Shown here piece after piece: positions 53,432 to 62,710 of a stretch of DNA of 64,000 nucleotides. Under the pieces are notes generated by a model. It was given only the letters and a program-made list of their open reading frames with translations. It was not told the DNA's origin and made no database searches. The translations under genes were made by a program, and so were the position numbers. The stretch's first letter is position 1, and each line of letters opens with the position of its first letter. This DNA comes from CAWGJF01 sp963822905 (lineage in GTDB: Bacteria > Bacteroidota > Ignavibacteria > Ignavibacteriales > Ignavibacteriaceae), in NCBI GenBank assembly GCA_963822905.1, contig CAWGJF010000007.1, positions 62,001 to 126,000 on the forward strand, in the 5' to 3' direction.

Positions 53432-54751
53432 TTAATTAGCTGCATGATCTTCATTGAATTTTTTCAGCCTCATTTCTAAATCGGGAAACTGGCTTCGTTG
53501 AACTAAAGATACACAAGCTCTGATTCCCTCAAGCCGTTCACTTCCCGTAATTGCCAGGGAGATAGCGCTTATACCATAATAAATCATTTCCTTCAAAAGT
53601 TCTTCCCCGGAAAATCCCGGATATGAAAATGTGAAATAAAATCCATCAGCGATTGGTTCATTTTCATCTTTATCATACACAATATTAAATCCATTTTTCG
53701 TAAAAAGCTTCTTCATTATTTTTGCCTTTTCACCATATTCTTTAACGATATCAACAAAGTTAAATTCCCCGTCACTTGCGGCTTTAAACATTGCTGCAAC
53801 AGCATACTGAGCTGAGTGTGTTACCCCGGCACTCAAAGGATAAAGAGTTCCAAAAATCATTGCATGACCGAAATTATCTGTGGTATAAAATCTTTTTAAA
53901 TCAGGGCATTTCTTTTTTCTGAGTTCATCGGAAATAATCATCATCCCGATTCTTTGCCCGGCATAGCTGAAAGCTTTTGAACTCGAAATGAACAAGATAT
54001 AATTGTTAGTATACTTCGCTGCCGTTGCCTGGTAAGGAGGTTTTCCCGGAGTATAAAGATCTTTCCGAAAATCCATAGCGACATAGGCAAGATCTTCAAG
54101 TACGACCACGTTATATTTATACGACATTTCGCCAATTATCTGCAACTCTTTTTCAGTGAAACAGATCCACGAAGGATTGTTTGGATTTGAATAAAGCATT
54201 CCTGAAATATTTCCTTTGGATAAAATGGATTCTAATTTTTCACGAAGCTTTTCACCGCGATAATTATAAACATCAAAAGTTTCATATTTTTGTCCGAGAA
54301 CTTTGTGCTGTTGTTTGTGAACAGGAAAACCCGGATCGATAAAAAGTGTGGTATCTTTTCCCTTGTACATCCGGTTAACTGCTATGAAAGATGCAAATCC
54401 TCCCTGCATCGAGCCGACAGTCGGCACACATCCTTCAGGATCTATATCTACATTTAAAAACATTTTTACAAACCGGGAAGTTTCATTTTTCAGCCCGGGA
54501 ATTCCCTGGATATCCGGGTATGTATTTGCCACTCCTTTTTTAAGTGCATCTATTTCAGCTTCTACTCCAACTTTTGCTGATGGCAGCCCGGGAATACCCA
54601 TTTCCATTCGTATAAACTTTTCCCCGGTTGCTTTTTCAATATCATCAATAAGTTTTTTGATTTCCCTTATTGTTGCCTTGCCGACATTTTCGAGGTTACT
54701 ATCTTTTATCTTTTGGGAAACTATTTCAGAATTTATTGGTGTGTCTTTCAT
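53432..54751 (-). CDS. Class I/II aminotransferase
   Basis: PLP-dependent fold-type I aminotransferase, 439 residues. The PLP lysine is in ISSSKAFSYAGQRIGM (about residue 260); the substrate-binding part has YSNPNNPSWICF and the aspartate that holds the PLP ring is in LEDLAYVAMDF. The N-terminal extension (residues 1-40) is longer than in common AspC-type enzymes. The substrate is not known. The 80-base gap before ptsN has no clear signal. The 54752-55299 gap upstream holds a palindrome array. Confidence 0.88.
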   Translation of the reverse strand: MKDTPINSEIVSQKIKDSNLENVGKATIREIKKLIDDIEKATGEKFIRMEMGIPGLPSAKVGVEAEIDALKKGVANTYPDIQGIPGLKNETSRFVKMFLNVDIDPEGCVPTVGSMQGGFASFIAVNRMYKGKDTTLFIDPGFPVHKQQHKVLGQKYETFDVYNYRGEKLREKLESILSKGNISGMLYSNPNNPSWICFTEKELQIIGEMSYKYNVVVLEDLAYVAMDFRKDLYTPGKPPYQATAAKYTNNYILFISSSKAFSYAGQRIGMMIISDELRKKKCPDLKRFYTTDNFGHAMIFGTLYPLSAGVTHSAQYAVAAMFKAASDGEFNFVDIVKEYGEKAKIMKKLFTKNGFNIVYDKDENEPIADGFYFTFSYPGFSGEELLKEMIYYGISAISLAITGSERLEGIRACVSLVQRSQFPDLEMRLKKFNEDHAAN

Positions 54752-54863
54752 TCAGAATTCTCCGAAGTATTAATCTGTAGAAAATATCCGTACAAAATTA
54801 CAAAGAATGGAAATAATTTGCTTGTAACAATTTTAACCACACGGATAAAATTGGCTTTATGTT

Positions 54864-55048
54864 CAATCCCTATGGTATTGTCAAATTTGTTCAGATATTA
54901 TTAGTTACAAACATAAATTCCCTATCGGGAATTGTTTTTCTATACTCAAACAAATTTATAAACAATTATTTTCTCAACAATCCCGTAGGTATTAAATATT
55001 TGTAGCAATCTATATTGGAAAACTATGCCACAACTCCGTCAGGAGTTG
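54864..55048. repeat. Array of four related palindromes
   Basis: Four related inverted sequences: CAATCCCTATGGTATTG (54864-54880), AATTCCCTATCGGGAATT (54916-54933), AATCCCGTAGGTATT (54979-54993) and CAACTCCGTCAGGAGTTG (55031-55048). Their centres are about 52, 62 and 53 bases apart, with AT-rich spacers. The second and fourth are perfect stems of seven pairs or more. They occupy the divergent gap between the aminotransferase and PAP2 genes. No cas genes or identical repeats are present, so it is not CRISPR. Confidence 0.55.
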
Positions 55049-55219
55049 AACTATTTAGAACATGTTAATCAAAATCCTTAAAAAATATACTGCTCATCGA
55101 AATTAACCTCAAAACTTTCTATTTGTAATTATTAGCAAATTTACTATTATCACATAGTAAATTTTACAAGATAAAAAATCATTGGAATTTCATCGATAAT
55201 TAGCTTACCGATTATTTGA

Positions 55220-55245
55220 ATGCCCAAGGGAAACTTACCGGGCAT
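55220..55245 (+). other. Small stem-loop in the PAP2 leader
   Basis: ATGCCC (55220-55225) and GGGCAT (55240-55245) form a six-pair stem with a 14-base loop. It lies 55 bases before the PAP2 ATG. It could affect mRNA or be part of the preceding repeat region; no function is shown. Confidence 0.3.
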
Positions 55246-55299
55246 ATTTATTGTTTAATCATTCTAAATACATTTTATTTTTTTTGATTCGGGAGTTAA

Positions 55300-56157
55300 A
55301 TGAACAGGGTTAAAATATCCGCAATTCTATTCTTCTTTGTGTTTTCGTCTAATGGATTTTCACAATCAGATTTGAAATTGAAATCTTCGATTCCGCCATG
55401 TACAAATAACAAGATTAGCATTAATAAAGACATTTCGAATTTCTTTGACGATGGATTAAACATTTTAAAAGCACCACTTAATTTTTCTTCATCTGATTTA
55501 TATATAACCGGGGCAGTTGTAGCTTTTACCGGTGTTGCTTTTTTATCGGATTCTCAAATCAAAACCACAGTATCAAATAATCGTACTTCTTTTATGGATA
55601 ATGTCACTCCTATCGGAGAAAAATATGGAAGAAGTGTCACTACAGGAATTCTTGGTGGCGGATTATATTTAACCGGACTATTATTTGATAATAAAGATAT
55701 TTCCTCAACAGGAAGGATGGTTGTTGAATCAGTTATATACTCAGGTTTGACGGTAGGCATTTTAAAAATTACTTTAAGCCGTGGTCGTCCTTATGAAAAT
55801 GATGGTCCGGGAGATTTTTTTGATTATACTTTAAAAGAAGAGGATGTTTCTTTTCCTTCAGGACACACTACCACAGCATTTGCTGTTTCGACAATTCTTG
55901 CCCGGAGAATTAATAATGTTTATGCAACAATCGGGCTTTATAGTTTAGCTGGATTGACAGCTTACCAGAGAATGTACGATAACAAACACTGGTTTTCAGA
56001 TATAGTTGTCGGCGCTGCACTTGGATATTTTATCGGCAGTACAATTGCAAACTCGGAAGAAGAAAGGGAAAGTAAGAATAGTTTTTTGAGCAAGGTCAAT
56101 TTAATGCCATCAGTTAATCAAAATGGGATTGGGTTATCATTGAATATGAATTTTTAA
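55300..56157 (+). CDS. PAP2 family phosphatase
   Basis: Membrane-associated phosphatidic-acid-phosphatase-like enzyme, 285 residues, with a signal peptide (ISAILFFFVFSSNGFSQ). All three catalytic motifs are present: KITLSRGRP (Lys156, Arg163, Pro164), PSGH (186-189) and RMYDNKHWFSD (Arg224, His230, Asp234). Several hydrophobic segments lie between 65 and 240. The start has GGGAG ahead. The likely substrate is a lipid phosphate such as undecaprenyl pyrophosphate or phosphatidic acid. It is the only plus-strand gene between the lysC-lysA locus and the window end, apart from the lysA fragment. Confidence 0.9.
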   Translation: MNRVKISAILFFFVFSSNGFSQSDLKLKSSIPPCTNNKISINKDISNFFDDGLNILKAPLNFSSSDLYITGAVVAFTGVAFLSDSQIKTTVSNNRTSFMDNVTPIGEKYGRSVTTGILGGGLYLTGLLFDNKDISSTGRMVVESVIYSGLTVGILKITLSRGRPYENDGPGDFFDYTLKEEDVSFPSGHTTTAFAVSTILARRINNVYATIGLYSLAGLTAYQRMYDNKHWFSDIVVGAALGYFIGSTIANSEEERESKNSFLSKVNLMPSVNQNGIGLSLNMNF

Positions 56158-56178
56158 TTCTAAAATTATTTAAAATAG

Positions 56179-56206
56179 AAAAGGCGACCTTCAAGTCGCC
56201 TTTTTT
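56179..56206 (+). terminator. Rho-independent terminator after PAP2
   Basis: AAAAGGCGAC (56179-56188) and GTCGCCTTTT (56195-56204) form a ten-pair stem with a six-base loop, followed by TTTTTT. It lies 21 bases after the PAP2 stop. On the minus strand the end is TTTT then CTATTTTA, so it may also stop the convergent T9SS gene. Confidence 0.88.
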
Positions 56207-56248
56207 CTAATCAGTAACTTTCCCCTATTTCAACAAATTCCCCTTTTG

Positions 56249-57781
56249 TTATTTCAGCAACTGCATCTTTTTTGCAATCGTAACATTATTTGTCTGAAGC
56301 TGATAAATATAAACCCCCGAAGCTAATCCGGATGCATCAAAGTTCACCTTATAACTTCCTTTTTCATAACTGCTGTTAACCAGAACGGCAACTCTTTCCC
56401 CAAGCAGATTGTAAACAGCTAAGCTTACATCTGATTTTTCAGGAACAGTAAATTCAATTGTAGTAGATGGATTAAACGGATTCGGATAATTCTGTAGAAG
56501 CTTGTAATTATCAGCAACCAAATTTGTTCCTGTTTCAACTGAGGTAGGACTATCACCTGTCAAAATGAAAAAGTTTCCTACAACATCATTGCTGAAGCTG
56601 ATAGTATTTGTAACAGTATTCAGGTTAGAATTAGAAACCGGCATCCAGCTGCTTAGGTCACCATCCCAGAACTTTACCTGTACAGATGATTCATCAATAT
56701 TATATTGTGAAAGTTGTTCATCAGAATAATGAAACTGGAAATCAGCATTGCTTGCAAACTGCATATGGTCGCCGCAACCCATTCCTCCCATTCCTCCGCC
56801 CATCATTCCGGCAAAGAAAAAGTCTACTTCATAACCTGCAAATGCGTTTTCATTTCCAAGCTCGAAAATATCTCCGGGTAGTATTTCAAAAATCTGGCAG
56901 AAAAGTGAATCATGCATTCCACCCTGACCACCGCCACCCATCATCCACCAGCCAGGATTCATTTGCATTTGATCCTTCTCATCAAATGGAGAATTAAACT
57001 GAACCGGTTGATTCATATATCTGTGAATCCATCCACCTCCAAAGTTTCCGCCAAACAAAGTGGAATCCTGCCAGAATAATCCGTTTATCTCATATACAAT
57101 CACCATTGGGAAACTACCGTTATCAATTAATCCACCGACTATGTCAACCTGGTCACCTTCTTCCGGTCTTGTTGCTCCACTTGTGGGTTCATACCAAGGA
57201 GGACCAAAATTTAAAAAGTAATCCGGCGTTCCATCATTATCTTCATCGAGATAATAATGGACCATCATAAAAGTTGAATCAAGAAGAGCGTAGCCGGAAA
57301 TTGAAACTGTCTGTGGGGGATCGTGTTGCCAGCCAAAACCGATTGTGTGACAACTATCCATATTATGTCCGCAATTACTACCGTGATGTCCCATTTCATT
57401 CCAGAAAGGATCAAATGGATCTCTCCAGAATTCTCCATTGATTTCATAAACAACAACTGCTGGCATATTCCACATCGTTGAATCAACCAGACCTCCCGTG
57501 ATTGTAATATAGTCTCCGTCATTTGGTCTTGTGGAATTGCTACTGTCGGGCTCATACCAATAAGGACCGAAGTTCAAAAAATATTCAGCTGTTCCATCGT
57601 TATCTTCGTCAAGAAAATACATCGGATGCATATAAGTCGTATCTACGATTGTATATCCTTCAACTGTAACAACATCAAGAGAATCAGGATTATAACCACC
57701 ATTACCATGATGTCCTTGAGCGAAACTTACTGAGAAAATACTTCCCAGAATTAGCACAAATAAAAGTTTCAAATTTTTCAT
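56249..57781 (-). CDS. T9SS-exported Gly/Met/His-rich protein
   Basis: Secreted protein of 510 residues. The signal peptide is MKNLKLLFVLILGSIFSVSF. Two homologous repeats of about 110 residues (about 33-130 and 150-245) share YFLDEDNDGTxxYFLNFGPxWYEP, RPxxGDxxxIxGGLxD and VVYEINGxFW. A region rich in His, Gly and Met lies between and after them (EMGHHGSNCGHNMDSCH, MMGGGGQGGMHD), which might bind metal. The sorting domain is complete (NYPNPFNPSTTIEFTVPEKS...GVYIYQL...KKMQLLK). Function is unknown. Confidence 0.87.
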   Translation of the reverse strand: MKNLKLLFVLILGSIFSVSFAQGHHGNGGYNPDSLDVVTVEGYTIVDTTYMHPMYFLDEDNDGTAEYFLNFGPYWYEPDSSNSTRPNDGDYITITGGLVDSTMWNMPAVVVYEINGEFWRDPFDPFWNEMGHHGSNCGHNMDSCHTIGFGWQHDPPQTVSISGYALLDSTFMMVHYYLDEDNDGTPDYFLNFGPPWYEPTSGATRPEEGDQVDIVGGLIDNGSFPMVIVYEINGLFWQDSTLFGGNFGGGWIHRYMNQPVQFNSPFDEKDQMQMNPGWWMMGGGGQGGMHDSLFCQIFEILPGDIFELGNENAFAGYEVDFFFAGMMGGGMGGMGCGDHMQFASNADFQFHYSDEQLSQYNIDESSVQVKFWDGDLSSWMPVSNSNLNTVTNTISFSNDVVGNFFILTGDSPTSVETGTNLVADNYKLLQNYPNPFNPSTTIEFTVPEKSDVSLAVYNLLGERVAVLVNSSYEKGSYKVNFDASGLASGVYIYQLQTNNVTIAKKMQLLK

Positions 57782-58193
57782 TTATTAAACCTCCGTTAAA
57801 CTAAAAACAATCTTAAACTCGCCCCTTGGATATTTATGTTATACCAAGACCGTTCCAAAAGTTATTTTCCGGCTGAAATTTTAAATATTCTAATTCTGAG
57901 GATTATTTGCCTTTCTGCAACTATTAATAACAATCAACACTTTTGACTGCGTTAACTAATTACAGATATTGAAAATTATCTTCTCAGATGAAAGAAATTT
58001 TAATAAGTAATGGAATTATGGCTAAAATTTAAAATTGAAGCTGATGCAAGATATTTGAACTTTTAGTAAGAATAAGATTAAACATTCCCCGTTTCGCGGT
58101 TAGAACTATTGCGAAACTTTTCAATTAAATCGATTAATGTCAATTCCAATCAGTTCGCAAAGCTTTATTATTTTACTTTAAATTGCTTTCCAT
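57782..58193. other. 412-base gap with one weak hairpin, no gene seen
   Basis: Only short open frames (under 20 codons) were seen. GTTTCGC (58091-58097) and GCGAAAC (58111-58117) form a seven-pair stem followed by TTTT on the plus strand, but there is no plus-strand gene before it. CTTGGATAT with ATACCAAG near 57825-57850 forms a second hairpin in the leader of the T9SS gene. Confidence 0.5.
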
Positions 58194-58664
58194 TTAATCG
58201 CCATCTTCCTCAACATTTTCTTCATCATCTGAGTCAGACTTTTTTTGCACTGGATTCCCAGATTTATCAAATAATAAATCCTGCTTTTTATTTCCTTTTG
58301 TAATTTCTGCTTCAAATAATTCCTCATTATTTGCTTTCACGATTTTTGCTGTTTCTGAGATAATAAAATCTTTATAATTAGTTTTGACATAGGATAACAC
58401 ACCAGATGGCAATTCATTCAACTGAATCTGAGTTTCAGTTTCTTCAATTTCTCCTTCTTCATCCAATACTACTGAAGTCTTAATTCCATTTTGTGTAAAG
58501 CCTGCTTCAAATTTGTCTTTACCTTCCTTTTCCCATTTTACTTCTTTAATTCCGGGATATTTTTGGGAAAATGAATTTTTAACATTAACAGGGACTGTAG
58601 ATTCCTGGGAAAAAGACGAAAATGAAAAAACAAATAAAAATAATAGAGCAAATAAAGTTTTCAT
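58194..58664 (-). CDS. Secreted PepSY-like domain protein
   Basis: Periplasmic or secreted protein of 156 residues with a signal peptide (MKTLFALLFLFVFSFSSF). It contains a PepSY-like domain (VKNSFSQKYPGIKEVKWEKEG, FTQNGIKTSVVLDEEGEIEE), a family sometimes called putative beta-lactamase-inhibitor-like, function unclear. The C-terminal end is very acidic (SDDEENVEEDGD). It lies 100 bases after the RND operon and may be co-transcribed. Confidence 0.82.
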   Translation of the reverse strand: MKTLFALLFLFVFSFSSFSQESTVPVNVKNSFSQKYPGIKEVKWEKEGKDKFEAGFTQNGIKTSVVLDEEGEIEETETQIQLNELPSGVLSYVKTNYKDFIISETAKIVKANNEELFEAEITKGNKKQDLLFDKSGNPVQKKSDSDDEENVEEDGD

Positions 58665-58764
58665 ATTAATACCTTCTGATATTTATTGAATAAGTACAAA
58701 GACAATATATAATTCAAATCTGAAGAGATTTTGAAGCATTAAATAGAATTTATACTGTTAAGAT

Positions 58765-61700
58765 TTATTTTTCGAGCAATTTTAATAAAGTGGGCAGAAC
58801 AACCAAAAGTAAAGGCAATGCAAGAATAAAACCACCAATAATTGCAATAGCTAGAGGTTGATGCATTTGTGCACCTGTACCGATTCCGAGAGCTAAAGGA
58901 AATAAAGCCGTTATTGCACCTAAAGCAGTCATCAAATTGGGACGCAAACGAGTAGAGACAGATTGAACGATCGAATCATTTTTATTCAAATTATTTTTGC
59001 GGTTTTGCTGATACTGTAAATATGTGAAGATTGCATTTTCACCTATGATGCCGACAATCATAATAATACCAGTGTAGCTGCCAACATTGAGCGGAGTACC
59101 TGTAATAAAAAGAGCCAACAGGCTTCCTGTCATTCCAATAACTGCCAGGAAAATAATTACAAAAGAGATTTTAAGACTTCTGAATAAAAATAATATTACA
59201 GTAAATACTAACAACACAGCAGAAATAAGAATGCTAAGTAATTCTTTAAATGCTTTTTGCTGCTCTGCATAAGCACCGCCATAAACAATCTGATAACCCG
59301 GAGGTAATGTAATTTTTGACTGTACCTGCTGCTGAATTTCCTTTAATGTACTTCCTAAATCCCGGTTGTTTAGACGTGCTGTAACTGCAACCATCTGTTT
59401 CAGATTATCACGATCGACCTCAGCAACTCCTTCGTTAACAACCAGATCAGCAAATTCATCTATTGGTTTTAACTTTCCGTCATTAAGAAAAATAAATCCA
59501 TGTTTTAGATTATTGAGAGAAACAGGTTTGGAATTTTCCAGCATCCTAATATCAACTAGCTGATTTTTTTCAAGAATAGAGCCAACAATGGATCCTTCAA
59601 TTTTTGTCTGCATCTGAAACTGGAAATCACTGGGTGATAACTGATACTGAGCAAGGTTAGCAATTTTAGGCTCAATATTTATTTCAGGACCTGCAATAAT
59701 AATCCCGTTAAAAACATCGGCAGTTCCTTTAACATTTTCAACAATTCCGGCAACGCTATCAGCAAGAGCGACTAATTTTTTGTGATCGTCTCCAAATATT
59801 TTTACTTCGATAGGTTGAACTGAAGCCATCAGATCGCCAAGCATATCGCCAATAACCTGCCCGAAATCAACCTGAAGCCCGGGTAAAGTTGATTCTATTT
59901 TGGCTCGGATTACATTTGTAACCTTATCTGTGGTTCTTGACCTGTTCTTTTTCAATTGTATTAAATAATCTCCATTATTGGCTTCAGTAATAAAAAATCC
60001 CATCTGGGTTCCGGTTCTTCTGGAAAATCCTTCAACTTCCGGAATCTGTGATATAATCTTATCAACAACATTTAACATTTTATTTGTTGCTTCAAGTGAA
60101 GAACCTGCAGGACTTTGATAATCGAGAACAATAGCACCTTCATCCATATCTGGTAAAAAGCCAGATGGTAATTTGGGAAGAATAATAAAAGCACTGACTA
60201 TCAGAAGTAAAACAAATATCCCTGATAGGTAAGGTTTGCTAATAAAGAAACTTACAAACCTCAAAGTTTTAACAGCGTGCGACTTTCTTTTTACTGAATG
60301 TTTTTCAAATGAAAATAATATATAAATTACTGGCAAGCCAATCCAGGTTACAAAGAATGAGCAAACAAGTGTGATGATCATCGTATCTGTCATTACTTTA
60401 AAGTATGCACCAGCTACACCACCCATCAGAATAAAAGGCAGGAAAATGACAATTGTGCTGAGCGAAGATCCAATCATAGCCGGGAGTAAGTACTTTACCG
60501 CACGGGCAACAAGATGATAACTATTTTCTTCAGGATTTTCCTCGTGCGTACGATGAATCTGTTCCACTACAACAATTGCATCATCTATAATCAATCCGAT
60601 TGCAGCAGCTATTGCACCAATGGTCATTATATTAAATGTATAGTTCAGAGCAAAAAGAATAATAAGAGTTAGTCCCAGGGTTATGGGAATTGTAATGAGT
60701 ATGACTGAACTTGCCTTTAATGAACGAAGGAAAAGAACCGTGATAAATATTGCAAGCAACAATCCAATCCATAGAACATCTTTAAGACTGCTGATTGAAT
60801 CGCCGACAAAATCTGCCTGATTGTAAAACATTCGGAGTTCAATACCCTTAGGAAGTGTTTTTTGAATTTCACTTAAAAGAGATTTAACACCATTTGTAAC
60901 ATCAATTAAATTTGCTGTGGGCTGTTTAACAATTGCGATAAGCGGTACATCTTTTCCATCAGCATTTATTTTTATGAAATCTCTTCTTTCGGCCACTTCG
61001 ATTTTTCCAATATCCTTAATATGAACTTTACTTTTTGATGAATTAATGATAAGCGTATTTTCAAGTTCTGTTTTTTGTTCAATAGCAGCATCGGTGAGAG
61101 TTAAATAAAGACGGTTATAATCAGAAGTTAATCCATTTGAAGTGATAAAATTAGACTTCGAAAGAACATCAGCTATATAAGCTGGTGTAATACCAAGATT
61201 ACTAAGCTTTACCGGATCAAGAATGATATGATACTCTTTGACCTTGCCACCGATTACAGCAACATCAGAAACACCTTCAACTCGTGCAAGTATAGGTTTG
61301 ATCGTAAATTCAGCAAGCTTCCGCAGTTCAATTTGACTAAGCCCTTCTCCCTGCAAGGAGAAGCCCATAACGGGAAGAATTGAAGGATTCATTTTTTGAA
61401 TAGTGATATTGATGTCAAGCGGAAGAATTTGTGTCACAGCATTTATCTGAGCTTCAATTCTCTGTTTACTCAAATCTACATCTGAACCCCAATTCAGGAA
61501 TGCAGAGATTTCACAACTGCCACGGCTGGTTGTACTACGAATCATCTGAAGATCTTCAACGCGCTTGATTGCATTTTCCATCGGGATAGTTACTGTAACC
61601 ATCATTTTGTCAACAGGCTGTTCACCGTTATCTGCAATGATTTTAATTTTAGGAAAAGTAATATCGGGGAATAAACCGGTTTTAATATTTAGAAGAGAGT

Positions 61701-61773
61701 AGATTCCACCTAACAGGATTAGAAAGAGAATTGCCGCAATTGGGCTTTTATATTTTAGATAGTAATTATTCAT
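58765..61773 (-). CDS. RND efflux transporter permease
   Basis: Inner-membrane proton-driven pump of 1002 residues with the 12-helix, two-loop RND plan. Helix 4 has GLIIDDAIVVVEQIH (about residues 390-405) with the paired aspartates of drug pumps. At the helix 10 position, where drug pumps have a key Lys (AKNAI type), it has GIIGENAIF (about 905), with Glu instead, which is closer to metal pumps. The periplasmic loops are shorter than AcrB. It follows the adaptor by one base and the TolC-like gene in one operon. The substrate is not predicted. Confidence 0.93.
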   Translation of the reverse strand: MNNYYLKYKSPIAAILFLILLGGIYSLLNIKTGLFPDITFPKIKIIADNGEQPVDKMMVTVTIPMENAIKRVEDLQMIRSTTSRGSCEISAFLNWGSDVDLSKQRIEAQINAVTQILPLDINITIQKMNPSILPVMGFSLQGEGLSQIELRKLAEFTIKPILARVEGVSDVAVIGGKVKEYHIILDPVKLSNLGITPAYIADVLSKSNFITSNGLTSDYNRLYLTLTDAAIEQKTELENTLIINSSKSKVHIKDIGKIEVAERRDFIKINADGKDVPLIAIVKQPTANLIDVTNGVKSLLSEIQKTLPKGIELRMFYNQADFVGDSISSLKDVLWIGLLLAIFITVLFLRSLKASSVILITIPITLGLTLIILFALNYTFNIMTIGAIAAAIGLIIDDAIVVVEQIHRTHEENPEENSYHLVARAVKYLLPAMIGSSLSTIVIFLPFILMGGVAGAYFKVMTDTMIITLVCSFFVTWIGLPVIYILFSFEKHSVKRKSHAVKTLRFVSFFISKPYLSGIFVLLLIVSAFIILPKLPSGFLPDMDEGAIVLDYQSPAGSSLEATNKMLNVVDKIISQIPEVEGFSRRTGTQMGFFITEANNGDYLIQLKKNRSRTTDKVTNVIRAKIESTLPGLQVDFGQVIGDMLGDLMASVQPIEVKIFGDDHKKLVALADSVAGIVENVKGTADVFNGIIIAGPEINIEPKIANLAQYQLSPSDFQFQMQTKIEGSIVGSILEKNQLVDIRMLENSKPVSLNNLKHGFIFLNDGKLKPIDEFADLVVNEGVAEVDRDNLKQMVAVTARLNNRDLGSTLKEIQQQVQSKITLPPGYQIVYGGAYAEQQKAFKELLSILISAVLLVFTVILFLFRSLKISFVIIFLAVIGMTGSLLALFITGTPLNVGSYTGIIMIVGIIGENAIFTYLQYQQNRKNNLNKNDSIVQSVSTRLRPNLMTALGAITALFPLALGIGTGAQMHQPLAIAIIGGFILALPLLLVVLPTLLKLLEK

Positions 61774-61774
61774 A

Positions 61775-62710
61775 TTATGGAGTTATCGTTACTTTTGCTG
61801 TATCAGGTAAACCGAAGGCACCATCAGAAATAATTTTATCTATAAGTTTTAATTCAGGATTTACAATCTGAACCAAGCTATCATTTTCTATCCCCTTAAT
61901 TATGTCTACACGAACCGCAGTTGTGTCGTTAATAAGCTGCATAATCCAGAACTGATCAAGGGTTTCGTTGCTTAATATTGAACTTTTAGGAAGAGCAAAA
62001 ACATCCTTAACAGATGAAACAGGAATTCTTACCGACAAGTTTAAATTCTCAGGCAAAGAAACAGGAACAAAAGGTTTAAGAATATAATTTTGAGTCTGTG
62101 AAGCAGGATCAACGCTTGGAAGAACTTTCTCAATACCAGCATTGACAGATTTTCCATCCGGGAAAAGCACTGTACAAACTGAATGAATATTTATTTCAGA
62201 AGCGTACTGATAAGGTACATTCAGATTTATACGTAAAGAAGAAGGATTTGAAATGGTTGCCAACTCCTCACCATCAGAAACAAAATCACCGGTGTTATAA
62301 TTTAGGTATGTAAATATTCCATTAGCACGTGCTCTTATAAGAATATTACCTCTAAATATTTTATCTCCAATTTTTATAGTAAGAGTGTCATTGGCTGATG
62401 ATTCTTTTGTCCGGATTGAAAAAAGCGAATCGCCAACACTTACTTTATCACCAATATTCTTATAAACTTTATTTATAAATCCCTGGAATGTAGAACGAAC
62501 AATTTCCTTGTTCATAAAAACAGTATTGGCATTCAAGGTAATAGATTCAGTCAAATTAGTTCTAACAGGATTTGAAATTTTAACAGGCGTCCCAAGTTCA
62601 ATGCGTGTATCTGAATTATTATCTGATGAACAGGAAAGCAGCAAAATAATTGACGGAAAAATGAGCCACTTTACGATTCTAAATAAAATAGTAGTATATG
62701 GATTATTCAT
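61775..62710 (-). CDS. RND efflux membrane-fusion (adaptor) lipoprotein
   Basis: Periplasmic adaptor of 311 residues joining the pump to the outer-membrane channel. The N terminus has a lipobox (ILLLSCSSDNN, Cys27). The lipoyl-like half motifs are KEIVRSTFQGFINKVYKNIG and FRGNILIRARANGIFTYLN, and the beta-barrel region follows (NLNVPYQYASEINI). It is shorter than most (usual about 370), with little hairpin. It overlaps the TolC gene by eight bases and ends one base before the pump. Confidence 0.9.
   Translation of the reverse strand: MNNPYTTILFRIVKWLIFPSIILLLSCSSDNNSDTRIELGTPVKISNPVRTNLTESITLNANTVFMNKEIVRSTFQGFINKVYKNIGDKVSVGDSLFSIRTKESSANDTLTIKIGDKIFRGNILIRARANGIFTYLNYNTGDFVSDGEELATISNPSSLRINLNVPYQYASEINIHSVCTVLFPDGKSVNAGIEKVLPSVDPASQTQNYILKPFVPVSLPENLNLSVRIPVSSVKDVFALPKSSILSNETLDQFWIMQLINDTTAVRVDIIKGIENDSLVQIVNPELKLIDKIISDGAFGLPDTAKVTITP

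Noticed and set aside
54864..55048. CRISPR array
   Set aside because: There are only four units, they differ in sequence, spacers are AT-rich and uneven, and no cas gene is nearby.
57835..57870. Sigma-54 type promoter upstream of the 57781 gene
   Set aside because: GG and a second GG occur at roughly the right spacing, but the GC of the -12 element is missing.
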